From Pomphorhynchus laevis (Eukaryota; Acanthocephala; Palaeacanthocephala; Echinorhynchida; Pomphorhynchidae), in the NCBI GenBank assembly GCA_012934845.2, contig WNNJ02001495.1:1-64000 (forward strand): 64,000 nt of DNA, written 5' to 3'. Below are positions 10,723 through 25,700 of the stretch, one piece after another (positions within the stretch are counted from its first letter, which is position 1; every line of letters starts with the position of its first letter). The position numbers and the translations under genes are program-made. Below the pieces are notes generated by a model. The model did not search any database, had not been told where the DNA came from, and saw only the letters and a program-made list of their open reading frames with translations.

Positions 10723-13700
10723 TTAAGATGGGAATGCATATTCGTCGTCGCAATCACCGTCAGATGCACTTGATGATAACACTGCAACAAACACGAAAAA
10801 TAATATTTAATTTAAGAACGTAAAAATACCTATGGTCGGTAAGCTGTCATCATTCCGTTCTGTTGATGACGTGGAGCGATCATCTAAATTGGTTTAGAAA
10901 ATGTGAACTATTTTAAAAAGTAGATTGCATGAATATTACAATTGATTTCAATTAAAGAACAACAATATGTAGATAAAACCTTGGATTAAAAAGCTAATGT
11001 AAAATTACCCATGGTCGGTAAGCTGTCATCATTCCGTTCTGTTGATGACGTGGAGCGATCATCTAAATTGATTTAGAATATGTGAAATATTTGAAAAGTA
11101 GATTGTATGAATATTACAGTTAATTTCAATTAAAGAACATCAATATGTAGAAAAAACAACAGGTAAAATTACCTGTTGTTTATTACCTGGAATGTTAATT
11201 AAAATTACCTTGAATATTAATTAGATGAATAATAACGAAAATATGTATAATCCGTTATAACATATCCTTGAATATAATGAGGAAAAATACCAGAAATCTA
11301 GAGGGAAAAGGGTATACTTAGAAGTGAAACAAATGTGACTTGTGTTTATTGTAAAATGCACAATAATTAGAGATGATAATGTTTTTTACCGAACGTGAAA
11401 TCTTCATAAGGTAACAAAAAATTAAATTTGATTATAAAGTTCAATGAAGATGGAAGCTCAAATAGAAACAAATGGGTATTTGGTTACACCAGCTTCCAGT
11501 TGATGTAGATGGAATAGATGATCTGATGTGCTATTGTATTTAAACACGATTTTTGTACTAAGACAGCACACGAACTAATACGTTTAACACAGCGTGTGTT
11601 GTTTATTAGGGCTAGAGTATTAAATTTATTTAATTTTATTGTAATGTATTAATGATATTTTATTTAAAAAAAAACTTAAAAATACTAGTATGACAAGTTT
11701 CTATAATATTTTACAAAAATTCAACAAATGGGTATTTGGTAGAGTGGACACCAGCTTCCAGGATGCTGTATCTTACGCGTGTATCATGAAGAAAGGAAAT
11801 GCATTGCCTTGTTGCTGAGACAGTGATGCGTAGTTGATACACCGATGAATTAGTACTAGGCTTCAAACACGGCACAGTCAATCACATTATCTATTTTAAT
11901 AACCCGATAAATAATGTGCATAGACAACTTATTGAATCAAAATGAAGAAATACAAGTTAAAAACGTTAAAGGATCAACTAAGGATATGCTTGACTTATCC
12001 ATAAAAGTGAGTGGATATTGAGGAATATGAATATTGGGACTGATTTTGACTATATACTTTGTTTCTCGAGATGTTTCTAGGATAAATACATAAATATCAT
12101 TTTATGATTAATATCATTTTGCTATCTTTAATTGATTATGATGCTAGTAGCGAGCATTAAAGTATTCATTTAATTTTTATTATTAATCTAGGACAATTAC
12201 AAGCTGCCGTATCTCTGGGGAAAAGAGATCCAGTTCAGAATAATTTTGGTTGGCATCATTCAGTCCGGTTGATGATTACACATTATTTTCTAAATGCTAC
12301 TTGTAATGACGTAATATTTTTACCCTACCACTTAAGTTGTGGAGTATTTGAATAGCTGTAGGTGTAGTAAGAAAAATTATTAAAAATACACTTCTATCAA
12401 CCTTAGGAAATCTTCATCACTTCTTCTTATGTCTGTTTAAATAATCACCGTCATAATAGATAACCTATCATTATGATTATCTGATGTGCTATTAGATTTA
12501 AAAAACGAACCTTTTTACTAAAGCAGCATCCGAACTAATACGTGATGATTGACATGTGATGGTTAATACGTAATAATTGATGAAATTTAATACTAGCATT
12601 AAAGTTATATATTAAGTTATATCCTTATGGTGTGACAAGTTTCTATTATTTTTGGCAATGTTTTTATTTTTACCTTTTTTGTCTTCGTTGCATGCGTTAC
12701 GTTCCGGATTTTCCTCTGGAGTTGGATTTTCACATTCAATAGATAAATTCAACAAAGACGTGATAAATTGGCTATTATCATCGCTGTACTCATCGTCCGA
12801 CAAGCAGCGAGAAATTTTCTTCGGCGTGCTCGTATGTATGCGAGCAATTGCTTTACTTGTTAAACTGGTTTCACATAAACCATTGGTGGATGTAACTTGA
12901 GATGCAACTGCTTTCGGTAGTTGTCGATGTGATGAAGGCGATGGACTTTGAACGTCAGCTTCCTCACTGGCATTGACCTGATGATGAATACTGACTCCAT
13001 ATAGGCCTTAATAATAGAGGACTATAAACATATTGATATTTTTCATATGTACCAAATTGCACCAGATTATTAATTTCAGATTGTAGATAATCATCATTTA
13101 TATCAAATCCATGAAGCTGTTGTATCTGCACACAAGTAGGTGACACTCGATGATCAACCGGCATTTTGAACAGATCACGTAATTGCTCATGGGTAAAATA
13201 TCTAAATTAATATTCATTAAAGTAATAATGAAGATACTGATGATATTTTTTATCATTTATTTGATTAAAGTTCAATAACATTTGCGGTTTTTTCAAATTT
13301 AAACTTACCAAAAGTTCAATAACGTTTCTAGCCAATTGCTGGCAAATACCAGATTCCGTAATTACTGCGAGCGCTAATATTCCGAATATATCACCATCAA
13401 ATCTGATCCGGGAAATACAATCTTATCTGAACTCCGTTAATATAATTGTTATACTTAGCCTCAAATGTTAATTTGACCGTTATATTTACCAAAGCATTGC
13501 CAATGCATGCTCGCTAACAAATGATTTGACAACCATTCGTAATTTTTACAATATGAAATGCTACTGGGCCAGTCATAGTGCACAGTGACTTTAGTGCTTG
13601 TTGCATCATAATCAATTGAAGTCAGTAAAATGATATTAATGACAACCAGTAGTCACACCTTAGTTCGCTTAACTAGAAGTCAAGCGAAAAGGTAATTATT

Positions 13701-16700
13701 AAATCGACATAGTGTTTACTCATCTTGGCTACTTCGATAAAAAGTAAGTCAAACTCTATATATAATGGGATCAGTAAACATCACTCCTTCGAACTTGCAT
13801 GTAATTGTTATGTCTATATGAAATATAAAACTTGATCAACCGCTAACCTAATGGGTTGATCAAACTTAGAACAACCGCTAACCTAATGGGTTGATCAAAC
13901 TTAGAACAACCGATAACCTAATGGGTTGATCAAACTTAGAACAACCGATAACCTAATGGGTTGATCAAACTTTGAACAACTGCTAAACTAGTGGGTTGAT
14001 CAAACTTAGAACAACCGATAACCTAATGGGTTGATCAAACTTTGAACAACTGCTAACCTAATGGGTTGATCAAACTTAGAACAATCGATAACCTAATGGG
14101 TTGATCAAACTTTGAACAACTGCTAACCTAATGGGTTGATCAAACTTTGAACAACTGCTAACCTAATGGGTTGATCAAACTTCAAATGATCAACCGTCGC
14201 GTGGTCAGCTCACTTATTGCAATGAGGAATCGCAGGCAATGAAATTATTAGCTTTTGTTCAAGTTTTTCGAGCTGTACTTAACGCGCATTTTCCAACTTT
14301 ATGCTTAATCATTCAGGAATTTATAGTGCCTTGAAATTTGATTTTGCGAAAAATCAATGTTCCGTTGACTTAACGGAAAGCTCAGTCATGAGTATAGCAC
14401 ATTAAAGCTATCGCATCTTCGGTGAATGTGTTTCAATGTACTAAATTCATATTTACCAGAGAACGTATGGTTTTTAAATGTTTCAGTATTCTTAAAATTG
14501 ATGTAGTATGAACCGAGTTTAAAGTGATTGGTTGTTACGAACTAATAAGTGAGAAAATTGTATGGACTTTTCCTATTTTTGGATAGTACTTCAACGCATG
14601 GTACCTCAGCAAATAGCCGTTAAGTGTACCAGTTCTAATGATTAACAAACTACCGAGAAGCTCTTATTTTAGGCATATAAATTACTAGCGACACTATTGA
14701 GTGATTCAACAATTAGTTAGTCAAGGTATTTTTATAAGAGTTGAACAATGTGGATTTCGTTTCTCTCTATATATCAGTTTGTACCATATTCGTTCTTTGA
14801 CGACAATCGTTTACGCTAGATCAAACCATTTTTTCATGTAATCGAACTTCACTAAACGTTTGCTGCTCTTAATGGTGACTTTTTTAAATGACTTGTGTGA
14901 TATTGCCATATTATGGCAAAATTTTTAACAATTACTATTATATATCATAGCAAAGACGAAATGACTTCTTTAATTGTACAAATTATTATAAAATAGTAGG
15001 CTTGGTTAATGTCAATTTGCAATTTAAGGCAATTAAAAATGATATGTCTAATTATACGAAAAGTTTGAGTATTTCATGGCGTCTCCCTAGAGAGAACATC
15101 GTTCATATCTGTTGATCTATGACTGATAAGGCAATTTGTAATGAGAGCTATACATTAATATGATAATATTTTTAGACAAATGTGTTTATAAATAAGAACA
15201 GAACTGACCTTGTCGGATTATTTATATTCTGACCCATCATTATTTTGAAAAGCGAACTTTTAAATATTTGCCGTCTATAGATTTTTTCCTCAACAGTGGC
15301 ACACGTAATTAATCTGTATACAACCACATTCTTATTTTGACCTATGCGGCATGCCCTGTCAATCGCTTGGTCGTCGATTGCGGGATTCCAAGAAGGATCA
15401 TCTGAATACAGAAAAATTACAAACTCTCTCAGTGATATAAATATGTGACTAGAATTAATATGTCTAACACGCAAAACAGTAAATCTAATGGCAAAAATTA
15501 CATTTTATTTGATATTAATTTATTTTAATCAAATTACAAAAAAATATGTAAGAAATTAAAGTAAAAATATATTATACTAATTTATAATTTAATAATTACA
15601 TATAATATTTAAATAATATATAAGATAATGAAATTTTAATATAAATTTATATTTTATTTATTAATAATTTAGATTATTAATAAATAATTTAATTATTATA
15701 AATTATTTATAATTTAATTTGTTAATAAATGAGATAATTTAATTAAATAAATTAAATTATTTGAACGTAAATTTTAATAAATTTCTGAAAGAGCTATTCT
15801 CTTTAATATATTAAAGAGCAAAATCAGACTAATAATCAAACTCAACGATATACTTATTTGCTTTTAGAAGACAGTGAAATAGTATAATAAATACTTCAAG
15901 AAATATAATATACTAATATAACATGCAAGGTTATAGCCATGCAGCTGTTTTGTCTGCTCACAGTAAAACTAAAGTTTATGTCAACAAAATCTTATTCCGG
16001 ATACAGGATATTGTAATTAGAATATCTGCAAAGCCATGTAATTAGCGTTTTCTCGAAGTGCACTCTATTTGATATATTGACGATATTCTCTGGAAGTTTG
16101 TTCCAAGCCTCACTGCTTGATGAGAAAGGCGATATTGTCTTCCAAGTTTGCCGTGATATATGAATTCAGAAAAGATAATTTTTTGTAAGTGAATTAATAT
16201 AAGATAACTTTTGTAAATTAAACTACGATATTTTGAAGATAATTTTTTGTAAGCTAATTCATTAAAATTCTTTTTTTGTAACTGAATGCAATTAAGATAT
16301 ATTTTGTTAATAAATGAATTTATGATAGATTTTTGGGAATTCAGTAAAGATACTTTTTTTTATGTGGCGGCTTCATTAAAAATAATTTTTTAAGTTAATT
16401 CTGTTAAAATAATTTTTTGTATATGAATACATTTAAGACAGATTATTTGGCAATTAAGTTAAAATACATTTTTTGCAAGTGAATTCATTACTTTTTTTAA
16501 AGATAATTTTTGTTGAATTCATGTAAGATAATTTTTAAATTCATTTAAGATAATTTTTTGAACGTTAATTCAAATAAGATAATTTTTGCAAGTAAATTCA
16601 TTATATATAATTTTTTTGTAAGTGAATTTAGTTATAACAATATTTTGTAATAATTTTGACCAGGTAATTTTTTGACGATAGATTTCTGGTAAATACAGTT

Positions 16701-19700
16701 AAGACATTTTGTAAGTAAATTTATTCAAGTTAATTATTTTGTAATATCGATAAGATAAAATCGACTAGATAAAATCGATTGGATAAAATCGATTAGATAA
16801 AATCGATTAGATAAAATCGATTAGATAAAATCGATTAGATAAAATCGATTAAATAAAATCGATTAGATAAAATCGATTAGATAAAATCGATTAGATAAAA
16901 TCGATTACATATAATCGACTAGATAATATTGATTAGATACAATCGATTAGATAAAATCGATGAGATAAAATCGATGAGATAAAATCTAGAAAAATAAAAC
17001 AATAAGATAAAATCGATAAAATAAAAGCGATAAGATAAAATCGATAAGATAAAATCGATAAGATAAAATTGATAAGATAAAATCGATAAGATAAAATCGA
17101 TGAAATAAAATCGATAAGATAAAATCGATGAAATAAAATCGATAAGATAAAACCGTGAAGATAAAATCGATAAGATAAAATCGATAAGATAAAATCGATA
17201 AGATAAAATCGATAAGATAAAATCAATGAAATAAAAATCGATAAGATAAAAGCGATAATGTAAAATCGATAAGATAAAATTGATAAGATAAAATCGATAA
17301 GATAAAATCGATGAAATAAAATTGATAAGATAAAATCGATAAGATAAAATCGATAAGATAAAATCGATAAGATAAGATCGATAAGATAAAATCGATACGA
17401 TAAAATCGATTAGATAAAATCGATAAAAACAAAATCGATAAGATAAAATCGATTAGATAAAATCGATAAAAACAAAATCGATAAGATAAAATCGATTAGA
17501 TACAATTGATAAGATAGAATCGATAAGATAAAATCGATTAGATACAATCGATTAGATACAATTGATAAGATAAAATCGACTAGATAAAATCGATAAAAAC
17601 AAAATCGATTAGATACAATCGATTAGATAAAATCGATAAGATAAAATCGATAAGATAAATTTGTAAGATAAAATCGATAAAAACAAAATCGATAAGATAA
17701 AATTGATTAGATACAATCGATTAAATACAATCGATTAGATACAATCGATTAGATAAAATCGAATAGATGCAATCGATAAGATAAAGTCGATAAGAAATAA
17801 TCGAATAGATGCAATCGATAAGATAAAGTCGATAAGAAATAATCGAATAGATGCAATCGATAAGATAAAATCGATTAGATAAAATTAATTAGATAAATCG
17901 ATTAGATAAATCGATAAAAACAAAATTGATAAGATAAAATCGATAAGATAAAATCTATTAGATAAAATCGATAAAATAAAATTTATAAGATAAAATCAAT
18001 CAGATAAAATCGACTAGATAAAATCATAAAATAGAATTTATGAGATCAAATCGATTAGATAAAATCGCTAAGATTAATTGATAAGATACAGTCGATTAGA
18101 TAAAATTGATGAGATAAAATCAATAGGATAAAATCGATTAGATATAATCGATAGGTTAAAATCGATTAGATATAATCGATAAGATAAAATCGATAAGATA
18201 AAACTGAGAAGATAAAATCAATAATATAAAATCGATAAGATAAAATCGATTAGATAAAATCGATTTGACATAATCGATAAGATAATGTCGATAAGCTGAA
18301 TTCGAAAAGATAAAATCGATAAGATTAAATTGATCAGATACGCTCGATAAGATAAAATCGATTAGACATAATCAATAAGACAAAGTCGATAAGATAAAGT
18401 TGATAAGATAAAATCGATAAAATATAATTGATAAGATAAAATCAAGTAGATAACATTGATAAGAAAAATCTATAAGTTAAATTTATAAGATAAAATCAAG
18501 AGGATAGCATCTATAAGATAAAATCGATAAGAAAGTACAGATAATTTAAATTCGATAAGATAAAATCGTTAATATATAATCGTTAAAATAGTGTTAATAA
18601 AACAAAATTAAGAAGATAAAATCGATAAGATAAAGTAGATTAGATAAAATTAATAAGATGCAATGGATCAGATAAAGTTGATAAGATAATATCGATATGA
18701 TAAAATCGATAAGAGAACATCGATAAAATAATTAGAATATGAAATTACTTGATAAAATAATTACTTAAAAATATTAAATTATATTATGTAATTATACTAA
18801 TTTTATAATTATCGTCTATATTAATGAATTTCTACATATTTAATTATAATGATAAGATATGAATTTTTTGTGCTTGTACAAACTTAATAGAAGTTGTCAT
18901 TTTTCTAGAATTTAAAAATACTTCGTGAAATTGATTTGATAACATTTTAAATTATATTTTGCTATGAATTTGAGCAAAATATTTATCGCTTAGTTAATTA
19001 AAATTTTAGAATATTTAATAAAGATTATCAAATAAAAATATTAAATTATATTTTGCTTGATGTTTGATTAATTAAATAGTTATCGATCATTTGGTTGAAA
19101 TTTTTAAAAATATTTGATAAAAATGATTGAATAAAATATTAAAGTGTATTTTTATAATTTTACTAATTGTATAAATATCGCTTTTTTGATTAGAATTTCA
19201 ATATATTTGATAAAAATGTTTAGATATGAATACAGAATTATATTTTTATTGTAATTATTCAGTAAATAGTTTACACATATTTGATTATAATTTCAAAATA
19301 TTTTAAAATTACGATATAATATTAAATTATATTATAACTCCAAATATTACAATCTTAATATACAAAGTGCAGAAGCCAATGCAGATGTTGTAATTAAACA
19401 TTTGAGACTTTTACTTACAAACGACAACCCTGTCCGCGCCTGTTAAAGTTAGTCCCAGACCTCCAACCTAAAATAAATTATTAATTTGATAATAAAAACA
19501 AAATGTATGAAATATGCAAAATCATTTTTATTCGATTAATTTATTTAACTTATTCGATTATACTACTTAGAGCAATAATAAATCATCAATTAGAACGCAA
19601 TGTGTAAGGTTAAGAAATATTGGATAAGCAGCATATTTCATTAATACCATGTAATGGGCAAAGTATGATACCATAATGTATAATCTTACAATATTGTTTG

Positions 19701-22700
19701 CAAGTGTATCTGATCAATTCGATTTTTTTAGATTTAGATTTAAACAAAAAATGCGAATTTCAGGATCATAATCCAAATACTAGAATAATTAGTTTATCAG
19801 GGTAGCATACACTTACCCTTCCACCATTAAGTCTCAATTTATCTCTTATGTTTTCGTATGCAAGTCGAAAGCAAATTAAATATTATATTTTGTTCCAAGC
19901 AGTTGCTTAGACTTTTATATTCAATAAGTTATCATCATTAATTATATAATTTATTTACATACGAATTTATTAATGAAAAGCTATTTTGTATTTTATTAAA
20001 TAAGCGATAAATTTAAGTCAACCAGATTGCCAATTGCCAATTTGTAGTCAAACGTTAAGAGTTTTCTTATTATCGATTATAAAGTAGATTTTACAGTGTC
20101 ATAATGTGATATTACTGAATAAATTATTTAGAGCCAAACATCACTAAATGTTTAACGACGAAAGCATCATCAAACAGTTCACAAATTGATTAATCAGCCT
20201 TAACTTATTGTTAACAACATTATGACCCGCTAACCAAGCCACAATATTTACAAATCAAAGATTGTAGCAACTGTTGCTATTGCAACTAATTTAATTGCAA
20301 CATTTCTCTCAATTAGTTCAATATAAAATGAAATTATATTCTTATCGTAGAAACTGAATAGTGTGTCTATTTTTCTTGGAAATTCGAATATTATAAATGT
20401 TTGTAATACATTATGAATTTGTAACTTTACCTAATTTGGATTTTTTTTACTAAATTCAAAACCAAATTTACGTTACATTTTGTGATAATTTTCAAATAAC
20501 AGCAATTTCTTGACAAGAAAAAAAAAACAAATAATAATACAAAAGATTTTTCCTGTCAGACACTGGTCTGGGTGTCGGGTCGTGGAGGCAGTACACGAAC
20601 TAAACTAATTCATACATCGCGATTCTGAGCGACCGGCCAGAGTTTCCTTTCAGATAGCCCAATGCGGTCTTCAGACAGTTTCGAGATTTGATCTCTCAAC
20701 CTGTATCGAGGTCTCTTTTTTATTGAGTCCGGCCTAGAAAACCCTCCGAAGAAGGCGATCCGTAGACATTTTCAGAATGTGTCCTCGCCACCTCAGCTGA
20801 CTTTCTTCGATGTGGAGAAGCAGCGATTATACTTCGAGTCCATCCCGGATTACCGAATTCCTAACCTTATCTCTAAGGCTAAAATCGGTTACACCGCGAA
20901 GGTATTTCATTTCGGTCGCCGGTATCTGAGATATTATTATTTCGGTTATAACCTAAAGCTCATGACCATTGGTTAAGATAGGAACGAAGATTGCGTGGTA
21001 ACCTGAAAGCATCGTCCGAAGACTCACTTTTCGTTTCACCATGACATACATCGAGAGCCTTTAAAGCTCTCGACGTTGATTTCGATATTTTTTCAAATAA
21101 TTGCGATAAAAAAATTCAAGTTATATAATGCTCAAATAATGTTAAAAACAATTTAGTGGACTTAATATTGCTCAAGTATTAAAAACTAATTGACTTTAAA
21201 ATAACTCTATAAATAATTTATTAATATGTTTGCCTTTATTATATTTTGATAAAAATATTTTTAACTAAATTTCGTACTAAATTAAAATTCGAAAAAAATA
21301 AATCTTACCTTAGTTGTAAGCAGCATAACGGGAACACTGCCACTTTGAAAATCAGCTATCATTTGTGCTCTCGCATCCATACATTTTATTGAACCATCAA
21401 GACGAATAAAATTTATTTCCTGAGCAGAATAATTATTAATCCGATTTATTAATTTCGATTTATAGTCATACACATTTGTCGAGGACCGTTTCAATAATAT
21501 CAAGTATTTTTCTAAAGGATGAAAATACCAATGTTCTATGACCCTCTGCTGTTAACCGTTTTATCAAATGATAAAAAAACACTGTTTTGCCAGATTGCCT
21601 GTTTAGAAAAATTAAAATCAAATTATAAACACGGAAGAAAGGAAACAGTACCATATAGTTGATTCATTGTATCGCCGATGCTGTTTTTCGATATCACCAC
21701 TATCATTGGTTAATGGTAGGCTAAAAAATACATTTTAAAATATTAATAATATTAACACGTCGTCGAAATATTAAAAGTTTCAAATTTGCAAAATATCCTT
21801 TTAATTGTTAAATTATTATAATCATCTTCTCAAATGGTATAAGTTTCGGCTAAAATATTCAAATTTATGGATGGTTAATAATGCAGATTCATACATATCT
21901 AATTCAGTTGCAAATGCAATCAAATAAGCATTTATTATATAGAATGTATAATATTATATCATATCAGTTGAACTCACTCTTATCAGTTAAATCTACTCTA
22001 AAATAGAATGTTGTATTGTTGTTTCACTAAATACGTAAGATTCTTATATCAACTCGAGTTATCGTTTTTATAAGACAGAAATCTTATCTTCGACGCTATT
22101 GTTTTTGAATAATCCAGCATGGGTTAAGGCCAATTCAAGCGCACTGGCCTAATTTTAAATAATTATATCGTCAAGTTTTCTATCTTCGATTAATTTCTAT
22201 AGACTGGTAGCACTGGAAAAGAAATCAATGGAGTCAAACATATAGGAATATGTAACACAGCAAGACGTATTATAAACAAGGCTACTTTACAAATAGTCCA
22301 AAGTGATATAGACTACGTCTGCGGAAAGGTACAACTGGCAGTCGGCCAAAGAAGCGGCATCGATTAGGCAATTCATTCAATTAAAAGCGCGTATCATTCG
22401 CTTAGTGACCTCTGCTTGTTGACAATAAATGCATCGAACGCATTCAATTCAATAAACAGGTCTATGTCCTTATATAACATCGAATTTACATGTCCTTCGC
22501 TTATAACAGTTCTACGTAATCTATACCAAAATCTCACACTACTAAGTATCGGCGGAAATAGCATTTACTTAACAGAAGTTATCACGCAGGACGTCCCTTT
22601 GCAATGGGACGATTAGTCCCATTGCAATGCAACAATCCAACAATATGTTTCCAATATTAAACAGAAATGGTTTGCCGTTGATTCTCACTTTGTCGAATCT

Positions 22701-25700
22701 CTTGAAAAGAGTATGTAACATACTAACGAGTTTAGGACCAAAGCGTGGTTACCATGCTAATCCTAAAAAATCGATTATCCTCAAAAACAACCACTTTGCC
22801 AAAATGACTTACCATCTCCATACATCAAAGTATCTCAGTATAGCGTGTTAATTCTAGGGTCTCCAATCGGGTCGGCTGAGTTTGAAAGCATGATAATCAA
22901 GCATTCGAAAAGCTGGGGACTACTTCTTTTACGATTATCTATCGTAGCCACAATTGATCCGTAAATCGCTTACACCGGAATCAAACGAGCCGTACAGTCC
23001 AAATAGACCCAAATTTTTTAAACGTGCCCTTGCGACCCAGAATGGCTACGTGAATTGTTCTGCGCACTTAAAACTCTATTGATAACCGGAATTACTGCTG
23101 GATCATGTAGTGATGAGTTGTATAGAATACTTACTTCATTAATTAATATTGGTGGTTTGGGCATTCATGATCCACAACATGTATCTCTTCTAGAGTACGA
23201 CTGTTCCACTCCACGTACGTACTCAGTATACAACAGTAACATAACCAAGAATCAGCTGCGTGAAGCCATAAGAATGATAGTTAACAAGATCGCAATATAT
23301 CGTAAGACTTTATTCGAAGACTGCATGAAGTCTCTTACGAGGTCACTTACCTGCGCAACTAAAATCGCTTAGAACACGCATTAAGAAATGGTGCCTTCTT
23401 ATGGCTAGTAGTATTGCCGCTTAGTAGTGAAAAGTTTCATTTATCAGCTAAAGAATTTACAGACGGAATCACTAATCGTAATGGATAAACGCCCATTGCT
23501 CTACTAGGTAGTAGTCCTCCTGTGGTGAAGACCTACAAATCGGTCAAGCTCTCGCTTGCAAAAAAAAGTGGTCTCCCAAAATCAGACACGATGCATTGCG
23601 AGACAAAATTGCCCATGAACTATACAAAGTTCATCCCAGTGTCGAAACCAAACATCAACTGTTACCGGTTCCTGACGTACTTAATTTCAATTCGCCCTCG
23701 ACAACTAGAGACTACGGTGCCAGGTTATACGTTGTAGGAAGCGGACACCGCGGTGCACGATTTAAGCGGACATTCGTCGATGTCAGCTAATTTTTTCATC
23801 TTTACCCAATCGTATTCATCATTTGAATTCATTGAAAACATAAAAATATCCAAGAACTGAGAACGAGTATTCACAGTCGAGCATAGCTCATTTGTTCCCG
23901 TTATATTTTCCTCTTCAGGCTGCCTCTTCAGGCGGCCTCGTGTCCGTTCTTCGAGACACGGTGAACAACAATCAAAAAAATAGCAATAATCAAACTCCAA
24001 CTCGCGTTCGGAGTTGTCAGATCATCATTCGCATGACTTGGTGCCCTAAGAAGTTCACAACGAGAACACCATCAAATAAGTCATTGTTCTCCAACCGTCG
24101 TAAACTACAATATCGACAACATCGACTCAAATCTTCGTAACGAATTATGCGACTACGACCGATGATGAAGAACTGAAGAACTCTCTTTTAACTCGACACT
24201 AATTTATTCTTTGTTGTACTACTAAATTTCTTTCTCTTTAAAAAATTTATTATAATTTTAATTGAAAATATTGAAAATCGGTCGTAATGTTTCTTTTAAG
24301 CTCAGTACAGATAAATATTTACAATTGGGGATATTCGAAATTAGAAGATGTTTTAAATGCAATATCAATTTGTCGGAAATGACTAATTATTTCAAAATCG
24401 ATTATTCGCTATTATCATTTAATATTTTATTGTAATGCTTTATCTTATAGTGCTTAGTTAAGGCATTTACTCAAATAGCTTAACAAAGCTGAACAGTGTT
24501 CCTTTCTTAAAATAATCTGTCAGCACATCATAATATGGTATTTTTCTGATTGTGTAATGATATTATCCTCAAAGGTATTGATCTTATTTTTGATACAGCA
24601 GGACTCAACTAATCAGTCTGGGTGTGTCTCATAAGCTGCTGAACCAGACCTACATTTCACGTTTCGACCCAGCTGCTGACCCATACCAAATGTAGGTATG
24701 GGTTAGCAGCTGATGAGAATCATCTAGATTGATTAGTAGCGTCCTGCTGTATCAAAAATAAGATCAATACCTGTGAGGATAATATCGTGGCACAATCAGA
24801 AACATTTCAGCTCATAGATGCAATCAAGTACCATATGGTTGATATGCCTGTGCAGTCATCGTTACTATTGACATTTTAATGACTATTTTTATTCTGCACG
24901 CTACTTTAATCTTATCTACAAGCCAACAGTAGTACGCTACATTTCGGTATTGGTGGATCTCAGCTACAGATCCAATACCTAAGTTTCACATTTCGGTTTT
25001 TTTATTGTTGGCATAAGATTACTCGACTCGTCTGTTTTATTGACAATTAGATTAAATCAAAGATTTTTGTCCCAAATATCTACGTTTCACGCTTCGGTCT
25101 AAAATTTAAAATAAGAAATGATTTCAATTAAATTTGCAAAATGTCAGACGAAAGTCTTTCATTCAACATAATTTTCAATAAAGCAAACGAGTCGAGTGAT
25201 CGTCAGCCAACATTAAAAAGATAGATAGATAGGATTAAAGTAGCTTGCTGGATAAAATTAGTCATCAAAATTTCAATGGTAACAATGACTGCACAGGTAT
25301 TTTAACTTAAAATTAGGTATTAAACTATAGATGATTAGTTTGATAATAGTAATCATTAGGAGAAATAGATAGGTTTTTGAATAGAAGGTATCACATTCCC
25401 TACAAACGCTGATTTAATTTGAAATCAGAAATGATTTCAATTAAATGTACAAAATGTACGACGAAAGTTTTTCACTAAATCCATCGTTAAAAGAACCGTA
25501 ACCTATAACGTAGGTATTGGATCAGTAGCTGATGAGGTCCACTAATACTGAAATGTAGCGTACTGATGTTGGCCTATAGATATAATTAAAGTAGCGTGCA
25601 TTAAAAATAATCATCAAAATTTCAATGGTAACAATGACTGCACAATTATATTAACTTATATAATAGGTATTGTTGAGGGTTATAAATTTATTTCAAACGA

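Noticed and set aside
12652-12900. 82-codon plus-strand frame over 12.7-12.9 kb
   Set aside because: Antisense shadow of ERCC6L exon 12674-13006.
13842-14192. Resemblance of the 35-base array to a CRISPR array
   Set aside because: Units are contiguous with no spacers, the genome is eukaryotic, and variants follow tandem-duplication patterns.
16933-17432. Two open frames of about 97 and 69 codons on the minus strand ([14 protein letters not shown] repeats)
   Set aside because: They are the 14-base satellite read through; a 14-base unit gives a 14-residue peptide period with no stops by chance.
23725-24000. 91-codon minus-strand frame starting [10 protein letters not shown]
   Set aside because: It is antisense to the C-terminal part of the retroelement at 22-24 kb, which explains the sequence better.
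24600-24740. A canonical hammerhead ribozyme
   Set aside because: Although CTGATGAG and GAAACGTGAAATGTAGG strings are present, the flanking strands pair in the wrong order for stems I and II, so only hammerhead-like strings are claimed.
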